Positions 16,942 to 25,565 of a DNA stretch of 64,000 nt are shown one piece after another (the first letter of the stretch is position 1; every line of letters begins with the position of its first letter). The translations under genes and the position numbers were made by a program. The DNA lies in NCBI GenBank assembly GCA_964564015.1, contig CAZLZR010000020.1, positions 1 to 64,000 on the forward strand, read 5' to 3'. Source of the DNA: Acetivibrio sp964564015 (GTDB lineage Bacteria; Bacillota; Clostridia; Acetivibrionales; Acetivibrionaceae). Below the pieces are notes generated by a model. The model ran no database searches and was not told the origin of the DNA. It saw only the letters and a list, made by a program, of their open reading frames with translations.

Positions 16942-17088
16942 CAACACTAAAGTTAAACCTATATTGCACCTAAACATTACCTAATTTAGATGAAATTGAT
17001 TTAGCTGATGTAAAATTTTACCATAAAAATATAGATGAGAATAATAATTTATCTTTTTTGTTAATTTATCTCTGATATCGGGGGAGAC

Positions 17089-18645
17089 GTGGTAAATTTG
17101 AAAAAAATAATAATACGTTTGTCTACTACCGTTTTTGTGTTGCAATTGTTTATGGGATTATTCCCGAATATTGCATTTGGTAAAGACATCAAAATTATAA
17201 CTGACAAAATAGAGCCATTCACACTTCCAACGGAAATAATAGACAATGTTGCCTATGTCCCTGTACGCCCATTATTAGAGGCTCTTGGTTGGAAGCTTGT
17301 ATGGAATCCTGTTGATTTGACCATAACATGTTCGTCAGGAAAAGATGAAAATATTTTCAGAATTAATAGTACAAATGCCTACATAAACAACGAACTAATA
17401 ATTCTTGACGACCCACCGGTTATTATTAACGGAACAACTTACATACCAAGCAAAGTAGCAGTCAATCAGTTTGGAACAAGAATTCGCTGGAATAAAGAAG
17501 ACAATTTGATCATAGTGTCAAATAATATCGTCTGTGATATCGCCATAAATGGTAATGGAAATATTGTTGTAGCAGGAAACGGTATCCTTGTAAACATTAT
17601 TGAACCCTATGGAATTGACACCCTATATGACATGTTAGATTATGCGGACGGTCTTCTTGCATGCAACCTTTATGTTGATGCAATTGCAAAATACAAAGAA
17701 ATCCTCAAAGATCTGTCTGAAGAAGAAAATCCTGATATTTATGCCCAAATAATGAACAATATTGGAAATGCGTACACTCTTTATGCTGAGAACAGAGATA
17801 CTCTCAAAAATATCCTTTCTGCTATAGATTCGTATGAAAAAGCTCTAAAATATTATTTATCAAAGCTAAAAGATGATAAAACCAATATTGCCCGAAACAA
17901 TCTTGGGAATGCCTATCAACTTTTATGGATGGTCACTGGAAATCGTAAAGACCTACAAACATCTATAAGATATTATCAAATAGCAGCAAGCAATAGCTGG
18001 CCTGAAACTCATCTGTTGGAATATGCATCATTACAATTTAATTTAGGCTCTGCGTACGCACAGTCAGGGCAAGAGGAATTGTCCATAGTGAGCTTTTGTA
18101 ATGCTGAAGTAATATATAAAGACTATCTGAAAATTCACAGCCTCAATGATACTCCTTTACAATGGGCTGCTATACATCAAAAATTAGGAGATATATACAG
18201 AATTTTATGTTCCATATCCCCGACAAAAGAAAATTACTTAAACTCCATTGATGCCTACAAAAAGTGTCTGGATGTATGGTCAGTAGAAAGTTATCCCAGG
18301 GAATATGCAAGAGTTCAAAAGTGTCTTGGTGAAATTGAGCAGATAGCTTTCCTTACTGAAAACTCAGGTATAAAGATAGAGGATATAATTTCAAGGTTTA
18401 CGGAAAGTTTGTCAGTTTATACACTGGAAAGACATCCTGTCGATTATGCAAAAACTAATTATGCACTTGGAAATGCTTACGCACACATGTCATGCAATAA
18501 AAAACAGTTAAAATATTTTTTTAAGGCATTAGACTCATATAACGAAGCACTGAAAGTCTTTACCAAAGAGGAGTACCCTGCCTATTACCGCAAGCTTATA
18601 ATTCTGTTATTTATGTTAAAGAGCTTTACTAAATACATACTATAA
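17089..18645 (+). CDS. Secreted CuAO_N-like domain and TPR protein
   Basis: 518 residues. A signal peptide (KKIIIRL then a hydrophobic run, cleavage near AFG) is followed by a copper-amine-oxidase N-terminal-like domain at about 45-148 (AYVPVRPLLEALGWKLVWNP is the signature, with a second YIPSKVAV half). A Gly/Asn-rich motif INGNGNIVVAGNGILV sits at about 152-167. From residue 175 there are six or seven TPR-like repeats of about 50 residues, recognisable by YAxxxxNLGxAY. The last repeat is cut short near YPAYYRKL and runs into a hydrophobic end. Start is GTG at 17089 close to GGGGGAG; a TTG three codons later is possible. Probable cell-surface scaffold; function unknown. Confidence 0.75.
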   Translation: MVNLKKIIIRLSTTVFVLQLFMGLFPNIAFGKDIKIITDKIEPFTLPTEIIDNVAYVPVRPLLEALGWKLVWNPVDLTITCSSGKDENIFRINSTNAYINNELIILDDPPVIINGTTYIPSKVAVNQFGTRIRWNKEDNLIIVSNNIVCDIAINGNGNIVVAGNGILVNIIEPYGIDTLYDMLDYADGLLACNLYVDAIAKYKEILKDLSEEENPDIYAQIMNNIGNAYTLYAENRDTLKNILSAIDSYEKALKYYLSKLKDDKTNIARNNLGNAYQLLWMVTGNRKDLQTSIRYYQIAASNSWPETHLLEYASLQFNLGSAYAQSGQEELSIVSFCNAEVIYKDYLKIHSLNDTPLQWAAIHQKLGDIYRILCSISPTKENYLNSIDAYKKCLDVWSVESYPREYARVQKCLGEIEQIAFLTENSGIKIEDIISRFTESLSVYTLERHPVDYAKTNYALGNAYAHMSCNKKQLKYFFKALDSYNEALKVFTKEEYPAYYRKLIILLFMLKSFTKYIL

Positions 18646-18700
18646 ATTTCATACCGCAGCGGAAGCTGCAAGCAAAACAGTATAAGGGGAGATAAATGTC

Positions 18701-21493
18701 ATGAAAAAATTTATAATTTTGAACATCGTATTATTGGCAGTTTCACTCTGTTCAATAACAACTTGGGCTGATAAAGGAATAACCAACGTAAGTATAAACG
18801 GTTATCCCATCAGTTTTAACCCTACTCCGAGACAGATTGACAATAAATTTTACATACCTGCCAGAGAACTGTCAATTTTTCTCGGATTCCAGGTAAATTG
18901 GGATAACCTGTCGAAAACTGCTACTTTTACAAAAGGTACCAAAGAAATTTCTTGCAGAGCAGACAGTAAAAATATGTATGTAAATAAGAGTACAATTAAT
19001 CTTGAAAGTCCAGCTATCATTATACAAGACAGACTATTTATACCTGAGGATGCTGTAGATATAGCCTTTGATATTAAGTCTAGTTGGGCTGACAAAGAAA
19101 ATACTCTTTACCTTATTGCCGATACCAGTATAAATATTTCTTTTAACGGAGATGGAAATACTGTCGTCATAGGAGAAGCAAATATTGTATGTATAACGGA
19201 AAGATATGGACTCGATGAAATCAATGACAAAATTTGTGATGCAAGCAAGTTATCTGAAGCCAACAATTTCATCGGCGCTATTAACAGCTTTGAGAGAATT
19301 CTCGAAAGCATCTCAAGTGTGAAAAACCCCAAGGAATATGCCACGGTAAAAGTTAACCTTGGGAACATATATTCCAGAATGTCCAATATGCTTAATAAGG
19401 AGGAAAACCTCACAAAAGCACTGAAAGCTTATGAAGATGCCCTAAAAGTATGTTCACCTGACAAGTACGAGATTATTTATGCTTCAGCACAGAAAGGGTT
19501 GGCTTATGCCTACGTAAAAATATCAGAGATAAGAGATATTGAAAAAAATATATCCAAAGCCTTTTCAGCCTATGATAGTGCCTTAAAAATCTATTCAATT
19601 GATAAAACTCCATTGGAATACGCTGATATTCAAAAAAATCTTGGTGAAGCTTGCCTATCTCTTTCCAGTGTTGATTACTCGCAGTCCCAACTGGATAAAG
19701 GCCTAAAGTCTTGCAATGAAGCACTGAAGATTTATACCAAAAATGAGCATCCTGATAAATACGCATCAGTTCAAAATACTATAGGATGTATTTATACATC
19801 CTTGGGTATTATATCCGATGCAAAAAGTAACATATTAAAAGGCCTTGCTTCTTTCAACGAAGCTCTTAATGCCACTAACTCAATGAAAAATCCTTATAAT
19901 TATAATATTATCCAGCTTAATCTGGGCATATGCTACGAAAAGTTATCCTCAGTTTCAGACCGTGAAAAGAACCTTCTAAAATCCATTCAATTACATAACG
20001 ATTCTTTGGATTTTTTCCATTATACAAAGTATCCATATCACTATGCTGCAGTTAATTCCTTCCTTTGCACCTCCTACAGAAAGTTAGCAATGCTAAAGAA
20101 TGCTGCTGATAATATCGCAAAATCAATCGGATACTGTCAGGATGCTTTAAAGGTCTATAGTATTGAAAATCTTCCACTTGATTATGCAAGTACTCAATTG
20201 AAATTAGGTCTCAACTATTGCGATTTATCAGATATTAAAGATAAGGGTGAAAACCTTCAAAAAGCCATTACTGCTTATGAAAATGTATTAAAAGTGTATA
20301 CTTCAGATAAGTATCCATTAAATAATGCCGAAGTAAAGCACTATTTAGCAATATGTTACAGAAAAATGGCAGGTATCAGAAATTCGGAAGAAAATCTCCT
20401 AAAGGCCATCGAAATGTATTCAGACACATTAAAAGTGTACACATTTGAGAGCTATCCTTTAAAATTTAGTGAAATTAATGTCAGTCTTGGTCTTTCATAT
20501 GAGAAACTTTTCCGAAACAGGGTTTATGAGGGGGACCTCCAAAAGTCTATTTATCATTATAATGAGGCATTAAAAGTCAGTACTTATGAGGAGCAACCCT
20601 ATAGTTATGCACTTATTCAAAACAATCTTGGATTGGTTTATATGGATCTTGGAAATATCGCCTATGATGAAAATGCCCTCGAAATGGCCTTCCAATCTTT
20701 CGAACAAGCTCTTAGAGTATATACTTTGGAGGAATTCCCTTCAATGTATGCCATGGTACATTTTAACTTAGGTTCTACCTACTATACATTGGCAGAAATA
20801 AAAGCTGATAACAAAGAGTACTTATCAAAGTCAGTAAACTCCTATAAAGGGACTTTACAAGTTTACACTCTTGAGGATTATCCTTTAGACTATGCATATT
20901 CTCAATATGCATTAGGCGAACTCTATCTTTATATGTCAAATTTCGAAAATAGGGAGGAATCCTTGCTATTGGCTCTTAAATCCTGTGAAGAAGCGTTAAA
21001 GATTTATAACCTGTCGGAATATCCTTATGATTTCGCAAAGGTTCTGATAACTAAAGGAAATTGTCTCGCCAACCTGGCTGAGATAAAAAGTAACAAAGAT
21101 ATGTTTAGAGAATCTGAAAAAGTGTTTATAGAAGCTTTAACTGTTCTGACTGCAGAAGACTATCCCTTAGATTTTGCGACAACCCAGGCTAGTTTAGGAC
21201 TTATGTTTTATAGGCTGTCCTTGATATCTGACAAAGAAAGTAACCTGTTGAAATCTATATCAGCATTTCAGAAAGCTGTGGAGATAGGGTTAGAAACCAA
21301 ATTTCCTTCCCAATATGCGGAAGTTCAATACAATATTGGGGTTTCATATATGGAATTATTTAAGATAAATAACACAGATAAAAACCGTGAAAAAGCATTA
21401 GAAAGCTTTAATACAGCACTAAAGACCGGATTGACACCTGCACATAATGAACTAGCCACGGAATATATTGATAGCCTTAAAAATAAGGAATGA
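18701..21493 (+). CDS. Secreted CuAO_N-like domain protein with about 15 TPR-like repeats
   Basis: 930 residues. Signal peptide (MKKFIILNIVLLAVSLCS), CuAO_N-like domain at about 40-140 (FYIPARELSIFLGFQVNW), the shared motif SINISFNGDGNTVVIGEANI at about 143-162, and then about 15 consecutive repeats of roughly 50 residues. Each repeat has YPxxYAxxxxxLGxxY and a second helix with EALKVYT, the type of TPR often seen with CHAT proteases, though no protease is encoded here. It is a paralogue of the preceding protein with many more repeats. GGGGAG lies nine bases before the ATG. The gap to the preceding gene is 55 bases, so they are probably co-transcribed. Confidence 0.78.
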   Translation: MKKFIILNIVLLAVSLCSITTWADKGITNVSINGYPISFNPTPRQIDNKFYIPARELSIFLGFQVNWDNLSKTATFTKGTKEISCRADSKNMYVNKSTINLESPAIIIQDRLFIPEDAVDIAFDIKSSWADKENTLYLIADTSINISFNGDGNTVVIGEANIVCITERYGLDEINDKICDASKLSEANNFIGAINSFERILESISSVKNPKEYATVKVNLGNIYSRMSNMLNKEENLTKALKAYEDALKVCSPDKYEIIYASAQKGLAYAYVKISEIRDIEKNISKAFSAYDSALKIYSIDKTPLEYADIQKNLGEACLSLSSVDYSQSQLDKGLKSCNEALKIYTKNEHPDKYASVQNTIGCIYTSLGIISDAKSNILKGLASFNEALNATNSMKNPYNYNIIQLNLGICYEKLSSVSDREKNLLKSIQLHNDSLDFFHYTKYPYHYAAVNSFLCTSYRKLAMLKNAADNIAKSIGYCQDALKVYSIENLPLDYASTQLKLGLNYCDLSDIKDKGENLQKAITAYENVLKVYTSDKYPLNNAEVKHYLAICYRKMAGIRNSEENLLKAIEMYSDTLKVYTFESYPLKFSEINVSLGLSYEKLFRNRVYEGDLQKSIYHYNEALKVSTYEEQPYSYALIQNNLGLVYMDLGNIAYDENALEMAFQSFEQALRVYTLEEFPSMYAMVHFNLGSTYYTLAEIKADNKEYLSKSVNSYKGTLQVYTLEDYPLDYAYSQYALGELYLYMSNFENREESLLLALKSCEEALKIYNLSEYPYDFAKVLITKGNCLANLAEIKSNKDMFRESEKVFIEALTVLTAEDYPLDFATTQASLGLMFYRLSLISDKESNLLKSISAFQKAVEIGLETKFPSQYAEVQYNIGVSYMELFKINNTDKNREKALESFNTALKTGLTPAHNELATEYIDSLKNKE

Positions 21494-21540
21494 ATAGTGA
21501 TTTATACGTTTGGTAAGAAATAACGAAAAAACAACTAATT

Positions 21541-21671
21541 ACTCAACCTTCCCACAGTATTTATGAGCTCTTTGCTGCTAAAGCAGCATTGCTCACTACG
21601 GTTAAAAAGTACACTTTTTGACCGTAGTGAGCAACCAGAGCCTCAAAATACTATAAGTGGGAAAGTTGAGT
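21541..21671. repeat. Long palindromic element, copy 1
   Basis: A 131-bp imperfect palindrome with terminal inverted repeats ACTCAACCTTCCCAC / GTGGGAAAGTTGAGT and an inner perfect stem (TTGCTCACTACGGT / ACCGTAGTGAGCAA). A second copy lies at 41513-41646 in opposite orientation. It sits two bases beyond the stop of the Ile-module NRPS gene and is followed by TTATTATTT, so it probably also terminates transcription. The size, the terminal repeats and the lack of coding capacity fit a MITE-like element; no target-site duplication is clear. Confidence 0.7.
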
Positions 21672-21673
21672 TA

Positions 21674-24600
21674 TTATTTATTCTTCTGTAAGCATACTTT
21701 AGCCGAAAGTAAGTCTACAATTCTGTTAAGCACCAAATGTTCCTCACTCTTTATCAATACTATATCATCTATAAAATTCTCCATTACAGGCTTAATATAT
21801 CCATAAGGCAGTGTCTGCATCGGATTAACATGTTCCGTACTATCTGCTTCACAGTCCAATTCAAAAGCCCTAAGTCGGATTGCATTTGCTCTGGATACTA
21901 TCAGTGAGTATTCATTTATCAATGCTTCAAGCCCTTCATGGCCGTCGCATATTTTGGAGATATAATTAAGCCTGTCGATTATTCCCTTTTTGTGCTCATA
22001 TAGCAGGTGAAAACAGTTATAGTAGACAGTAAAGTTCCAATTGAGCACATTTTTTATGTGCTGCACCAAGGCATCGTGATAATTAATACCAAACCTGACG
22101 GTATCGCACTTTCCCAAGTCTTCGACAGGTGTAAAATCATACACAATTTCACTATTGGCATCTGAACAGTTAAGATATTCTGCCAGTTGTTCCACAAAAT
22201 ACTCAGGGCTATAGCTATACTCTTGCTTTTTTTCTTTTGGTCTCAGTGTTTGTATTGCTCGTTCATTAACCCATGTTATATATTCATTGCAATTTTCTTT
22301 TCCCTTCTCATAGGCCTCCGCAAAATCGCTGTAATCAAACTCAATATCCGTAAATATACGTTCGCTGTCAAAACCCACTGCCATAACCTTTTCTTGCAGA
22401 TTGTCATAACCATAAACAAGCTGCTGGTGTACAAAGTGCTCCTTCTGGTATCTGTTTTTCTGGGGCAGATAGTACTCATCAACATTAATGATGATATAGT
22501 GTCCTGAGTTTACTTTATCAATAATGAATTTGATAATATCTTTGACATCTTCCAGTTCTTTATATCCATAACAAATCTCATCAAAAATTTCAGAGTAGAA
22601 GTTCATTTTTTCAAGATACTCCAGCCTTAATATACCGTATGTATGAGTAGTTGAGAAAACCTGTATAAAATGCCTGTAAAACCAAGGGTAGTTTCTATCA
22701 TCGCTTAAAACAGCACATAGTGGCAATGACCTATGAAGGTATGTTGTGACGTCAGTTTGCAGATTTATTGGCAATATCCTTATATCCCGGCATTTACTTC
22801 CGCATTTCTTTTCTGGATTGACTTCTAAAAGCTTAAAAAAATCAGTTTTACCTATTGCTTCATCTTTAAGCCTCTTTTCCGGGATTCGGATATTTTTAAC
22901 GCTTTCAGCTATTCTTGAAATTGTCCTGAACTTAAATATATCGCTAACTTTTATGTTTATGCCCCATTTTGCTACCTCTGCTGTTATTTTTATAGCTTTT
23001 ATGGAGTCTCCGCCCATCTCAAGAAATCTGCCTGTTGTACTTACTTTATCAATCCCAAGAACCTGCTGCCACACTTCAGCCAGCTTCCTTTCAGTATCAT
23101 TGGCAGGAGCACAGAAATCATTATCTTCATTCATTCGCCTGTCCGGCTCCGGCAAAGCTTTTCTGTTTACCTTTCCGTTTATCGTAAGAGGGAGATTATC
23201 CATTTGTAGAAAATAAGAAGGTATCATATAATCCGGCAAGGTTTGGGCCAAATGTTCCATTAGCTGTACTGGTGCAAGTTTTTTGTCGCTTGAGAAATAA
23301 GCGCACAAGTATTTAGTTCCGTCTTCCGCTATCCTGTCTATTACCACAGCATCCTTTACCGCTTCATACGTCATAAGCTGATTTTCAATTTCTTCGAGTT
23401 CTATTCGAAAACCTCTTATTTTCACCTGATGATCAGCTCTTCCCAAAAACTCTATACTCCCATCAGGAAGCCATCTTGCAAGATCACCGGTTCTGTACAT
23501 AACATCCGATGGAAAACCAGGGTTTAAATACGATAATTCTTTTGCGAACGGGTTTGGCACAAACTTCTCTTTTGTTAACTCCGGATTGTTCAAATACCCC
23601 CTTGCCAACCCCTGACCCAGAATACACAGTTCTCCGGGAACTCCTATCGGCTGTAAACGGTTATTTTTCCCCAGCACTAATACCTGAGTATTTGAAAGTG
23701 GCTTTCCTATCGGTATCGTCGCAGCATTTAAATCAATTTTATCTACAAAATGATATGTTGCATAAACTGTACTCTCGGTTGGACCATAGACATGAATTAT
23801 CCTGCCTGGACCCATGTAATCTAAAGCTTTTCTCACATGTGGAACTGATACTCTTTCTCCACCAAACAATACTTTTCTTATATTCTTGAAGCAGCCTATA
23901 TTTATATCCACCAAGGTATTAAATAATGCAGTCGTTAGAAAGAATACCGTTATCCCCTCATTTTTTATAAGCTTTGAAAGAGAAGGCATATCAAGAATGG
24001 TTTCCTTGTTTACAAGAACCAGTTTCGCACCGTTCAGCAAAGCCCCGTAAATATCAAATACCGAGCCATCGAAAGCAAAGTTTGAAAGCTGAAGCAAGGT
24101 ATCCTTGCTGCTAATATCAATATAGTTAGTATTCTTTACCACTCTGCTGATATTGTAATGAGTAATAAGATTACCTTTTGGCTTTCCCGTTGATCCCGAT
24201 GTATACATTACGTAGGCAAGGTCTGAAGACTTATTATGTATCGGGAGGTTTGAACCGTCACCATTGTATATCAGTTCATCTTTAATATTGATCACTTGAA
24301 GGTCCAAACTCTTCCAGTTTTCAAAAAGCTTCTCGTCTGTCAACAATAAGGCAGCTTTACTATCCCCAAGCATATGTCGTATCCTGTCCGTCGGGTGTCC
24401 GGGATCTATCGGCAAGTATGCTCCACCAGCCTTTAATATGCCCATTATACCTATAAGCATTTCCATGGAACGTTCCATCATAATCCCAATTACCGGATTT
24501 GTTTCAATGCCACCTATCTTTGACCTCAATAACCTTGCAAGCTGGTTTGACCTTGTATTGAGCTCCCTATAGGTCATAGCTTTATTGCCAAATATCATGG

Positions 24601-25450
24601 CAGTATTTTCAGGAACTTTTTCCGCCTGTTCCTCAAACAACTCGCATATCGTTTTGTCCCCTGGGAACTGTGTGTTTGTTTTATTAAAGTCCGTCAGGAT
24701 AAGTTCTCTTTCCTCCTTCGTAATCAGCTCGATATCAGCAATTTTTATATTCATGTCATTTAGAACCTGACTCAATACATGGAAATACCTCTTGGATAAT
24801 CTCTGTATTGTGTCCCCACTGTATACTTTTGAGTTATAGGCAATGTTCCCTGAAAGTTCTTTTCCTTTTCTTCTGAATGAAACAAAAACAGACTGTACAG
24901 CTTCCTCCTCACTGCAAAGTTTTTTTTCATGAATGTTCTCAAATATTAAAACTGTATTGGCAAATGAGTTCTTATTATCTGCTATGCCAAGTATCTCAAT
25001 TATATCGGCAATGGGATAATATTGGTTTTCATATGCATCAGTTACTGTCTTTGCAACCCTGTTGATCAGTTCTCCAAAAGAAATTTTGTCTTCAACAGAG
25101 TCTCTTACAGGGATAACACGGTTAGTTTTACAATCCACACCAAACACAGGTGATGCAACAGTTATATCCTCCTGTCCTGTATACTTAAAAAGCAAAACTT
25201 TATATACTGATAACAGTAAAATGTATAATGCTAGTTCACTATCTCCGGCAACTTCCAAGAGTTTATCCTTAATGCTTCTGTCAAAGCTTATTTTACATTC
25301 AGCTTTTTCATATTCCTGTGGCCTTATAAAATCAAAAGGAAGGCTTGTACCGCAAAATTGGGCGGATAGTTTTTCAAGCCAGTATTTTTTTGCATCTTCA
25401 GGTCCTTTTTTCGATAAAACAATATTACTCTTTGCTTTTATACTCATCAT
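21674..25450 (-). CDS. NRPS protein: truncated C - A (predicted Ile) - PCP - BtrH-like domain
   Basis: 1258 residues. Residues 1-240 are only the C-terminal half of a condensation domain (LLFKYTGQEDITVASPVFG is present, the HHxxxDG motif is absent). The A domain (about 250-770) has YTSGSTGKPKG and YGPTEST; reading the ten specificity positions by eye gives D-G-F-F-L-G-V-V-Y-K, the classical isoleucine code. A PCP follows (GGDS, near 815). The last 380 residues resemble the BtrH N-terminal/C39-like family (HFVHQQLVYGYD carries a possible catalytic His), but the aligned Cys is Thr (TTYLHRSLP). It probably loads Ile and hands it to another group. Last gene of the cluster, ending against the palindromic element. 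Confidence 0.85.
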   Translation of the reverse strand: MMSIKAKSNIVLSKKGPEDAKKYWLEKLSAQFCGTSLPFDFIRPQEYEKAECKISFDRSIKDKLLEVAGDSELALYILLLSVYKVLLFKYTGQEDITVASPVFGVDCKTNRVIPVRDSVEDKISFGELINRVAKTVTDAYENQYYPIADIIEILGIADNKNSFANTVLIFENIHEKKLCSEEEAVQSVFVSFRRKGKELSGNIAYNSKVYSGDTIQRLSKRYFHVLSQVLNDMNIKIADIELITKEERELILTDFNKTNTQFPGDKTICELFEEQAEKVPENTAMIFGNKAMTYRELNTRSNQLARLLRSKIGGIETNPVIGIMMERSMEMLIGIMGILKAGGAYLPIDPGHPTDRIRHMLGDSKAALLLTDEKLFENWKSLDLQVINIKDELIYNGDGSNLPIHNKSSDLAYVMYTSGSTGKPKGNLITHYNISRVVKNTNYIDISSKDTLLQLSNFAFDGSVFDIYGALLNGAKLVLVNKETILDMPSLSKLIKNEGITVFFLTTALFNTLVDINIGCFKNIRKVLFGGERVSVPHVRKALDYMGPGRIIHVYGPTESTVYATYHFVDKIDLNAATIPIGKPLSNTQVLVLGKNNRLQPIGVPGELCILGQGLARGYLNNPELTKEKFVPNPFAKELSYLNPGFPSDVMYRTGDLARWLPDGSIEFLGRADHQVKIRGFRIELEEIENQLMTYEAVKDAVVIDRIAEDGTKYLCAYFSSDKKLAPVQLMEHLAQTLPDYMIPSYFLQMDNLPLTINGKVNRKALPEPDRRMNEDNDFCAPANDTERKLAEVWQQVLGIDKVSTTGRFLEMGGDSIKAIKITAEVAKWGINIKVSDIFKFRTISRIAESVKNIRIPEKRLKDEAIGKTDFFKLLEVNPEKKCGSKCRDIRILPINLQTDVTTYLHRSLPLCAVLSDDRNYPWFYRHFIQVFSTTHTYGILRLEYLEKMNFYSEIFDEICYGYKELEDVKDIIKFIIDKVNSGHYIIINVDEYYLPQKNRYQKEHFVHQQLVYGYDNLQEKVMAVGFDSERIFTDIEFDYSDFAEAYEKGKENCNEYITWVNERAIQTLRPKEKKQEYSYSPEYFVEQLAEYLNCSDANSEIVYDFTPVEDLGKCDTVRFGINYHDALVQHIKNVLNWNFTVYYNCFHLLYEHKKGIIDRLNYISKICDGHEGLEALINEYSLIVSRANAIRLRAFELDCEADSTEHVNPMQTLPYGYIKPVMENFIDDIVLIKSEEHLVLNRIVDLLSAKVCLQKNK

Positions 25451-25565
25451 TTCACATCCCGTTTAAAATTTAAACCTGCCGCATCTTAAGGCATGAAATA
25501 TTACTTCAACTTTCTTATTCGGCTATTGGGTTTCAAATAAGCCTTAAGTAAAATAGTAGTGGAAG

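Noticed and set aside
25485..25556. Long-loop inverted repeat (CTTAAGGC/GCCTTAAG) between the Ile NRPS and hydrolase genes
   Set aside because: Arms are short with a large loop and no U-run; too weak to call a terminator.
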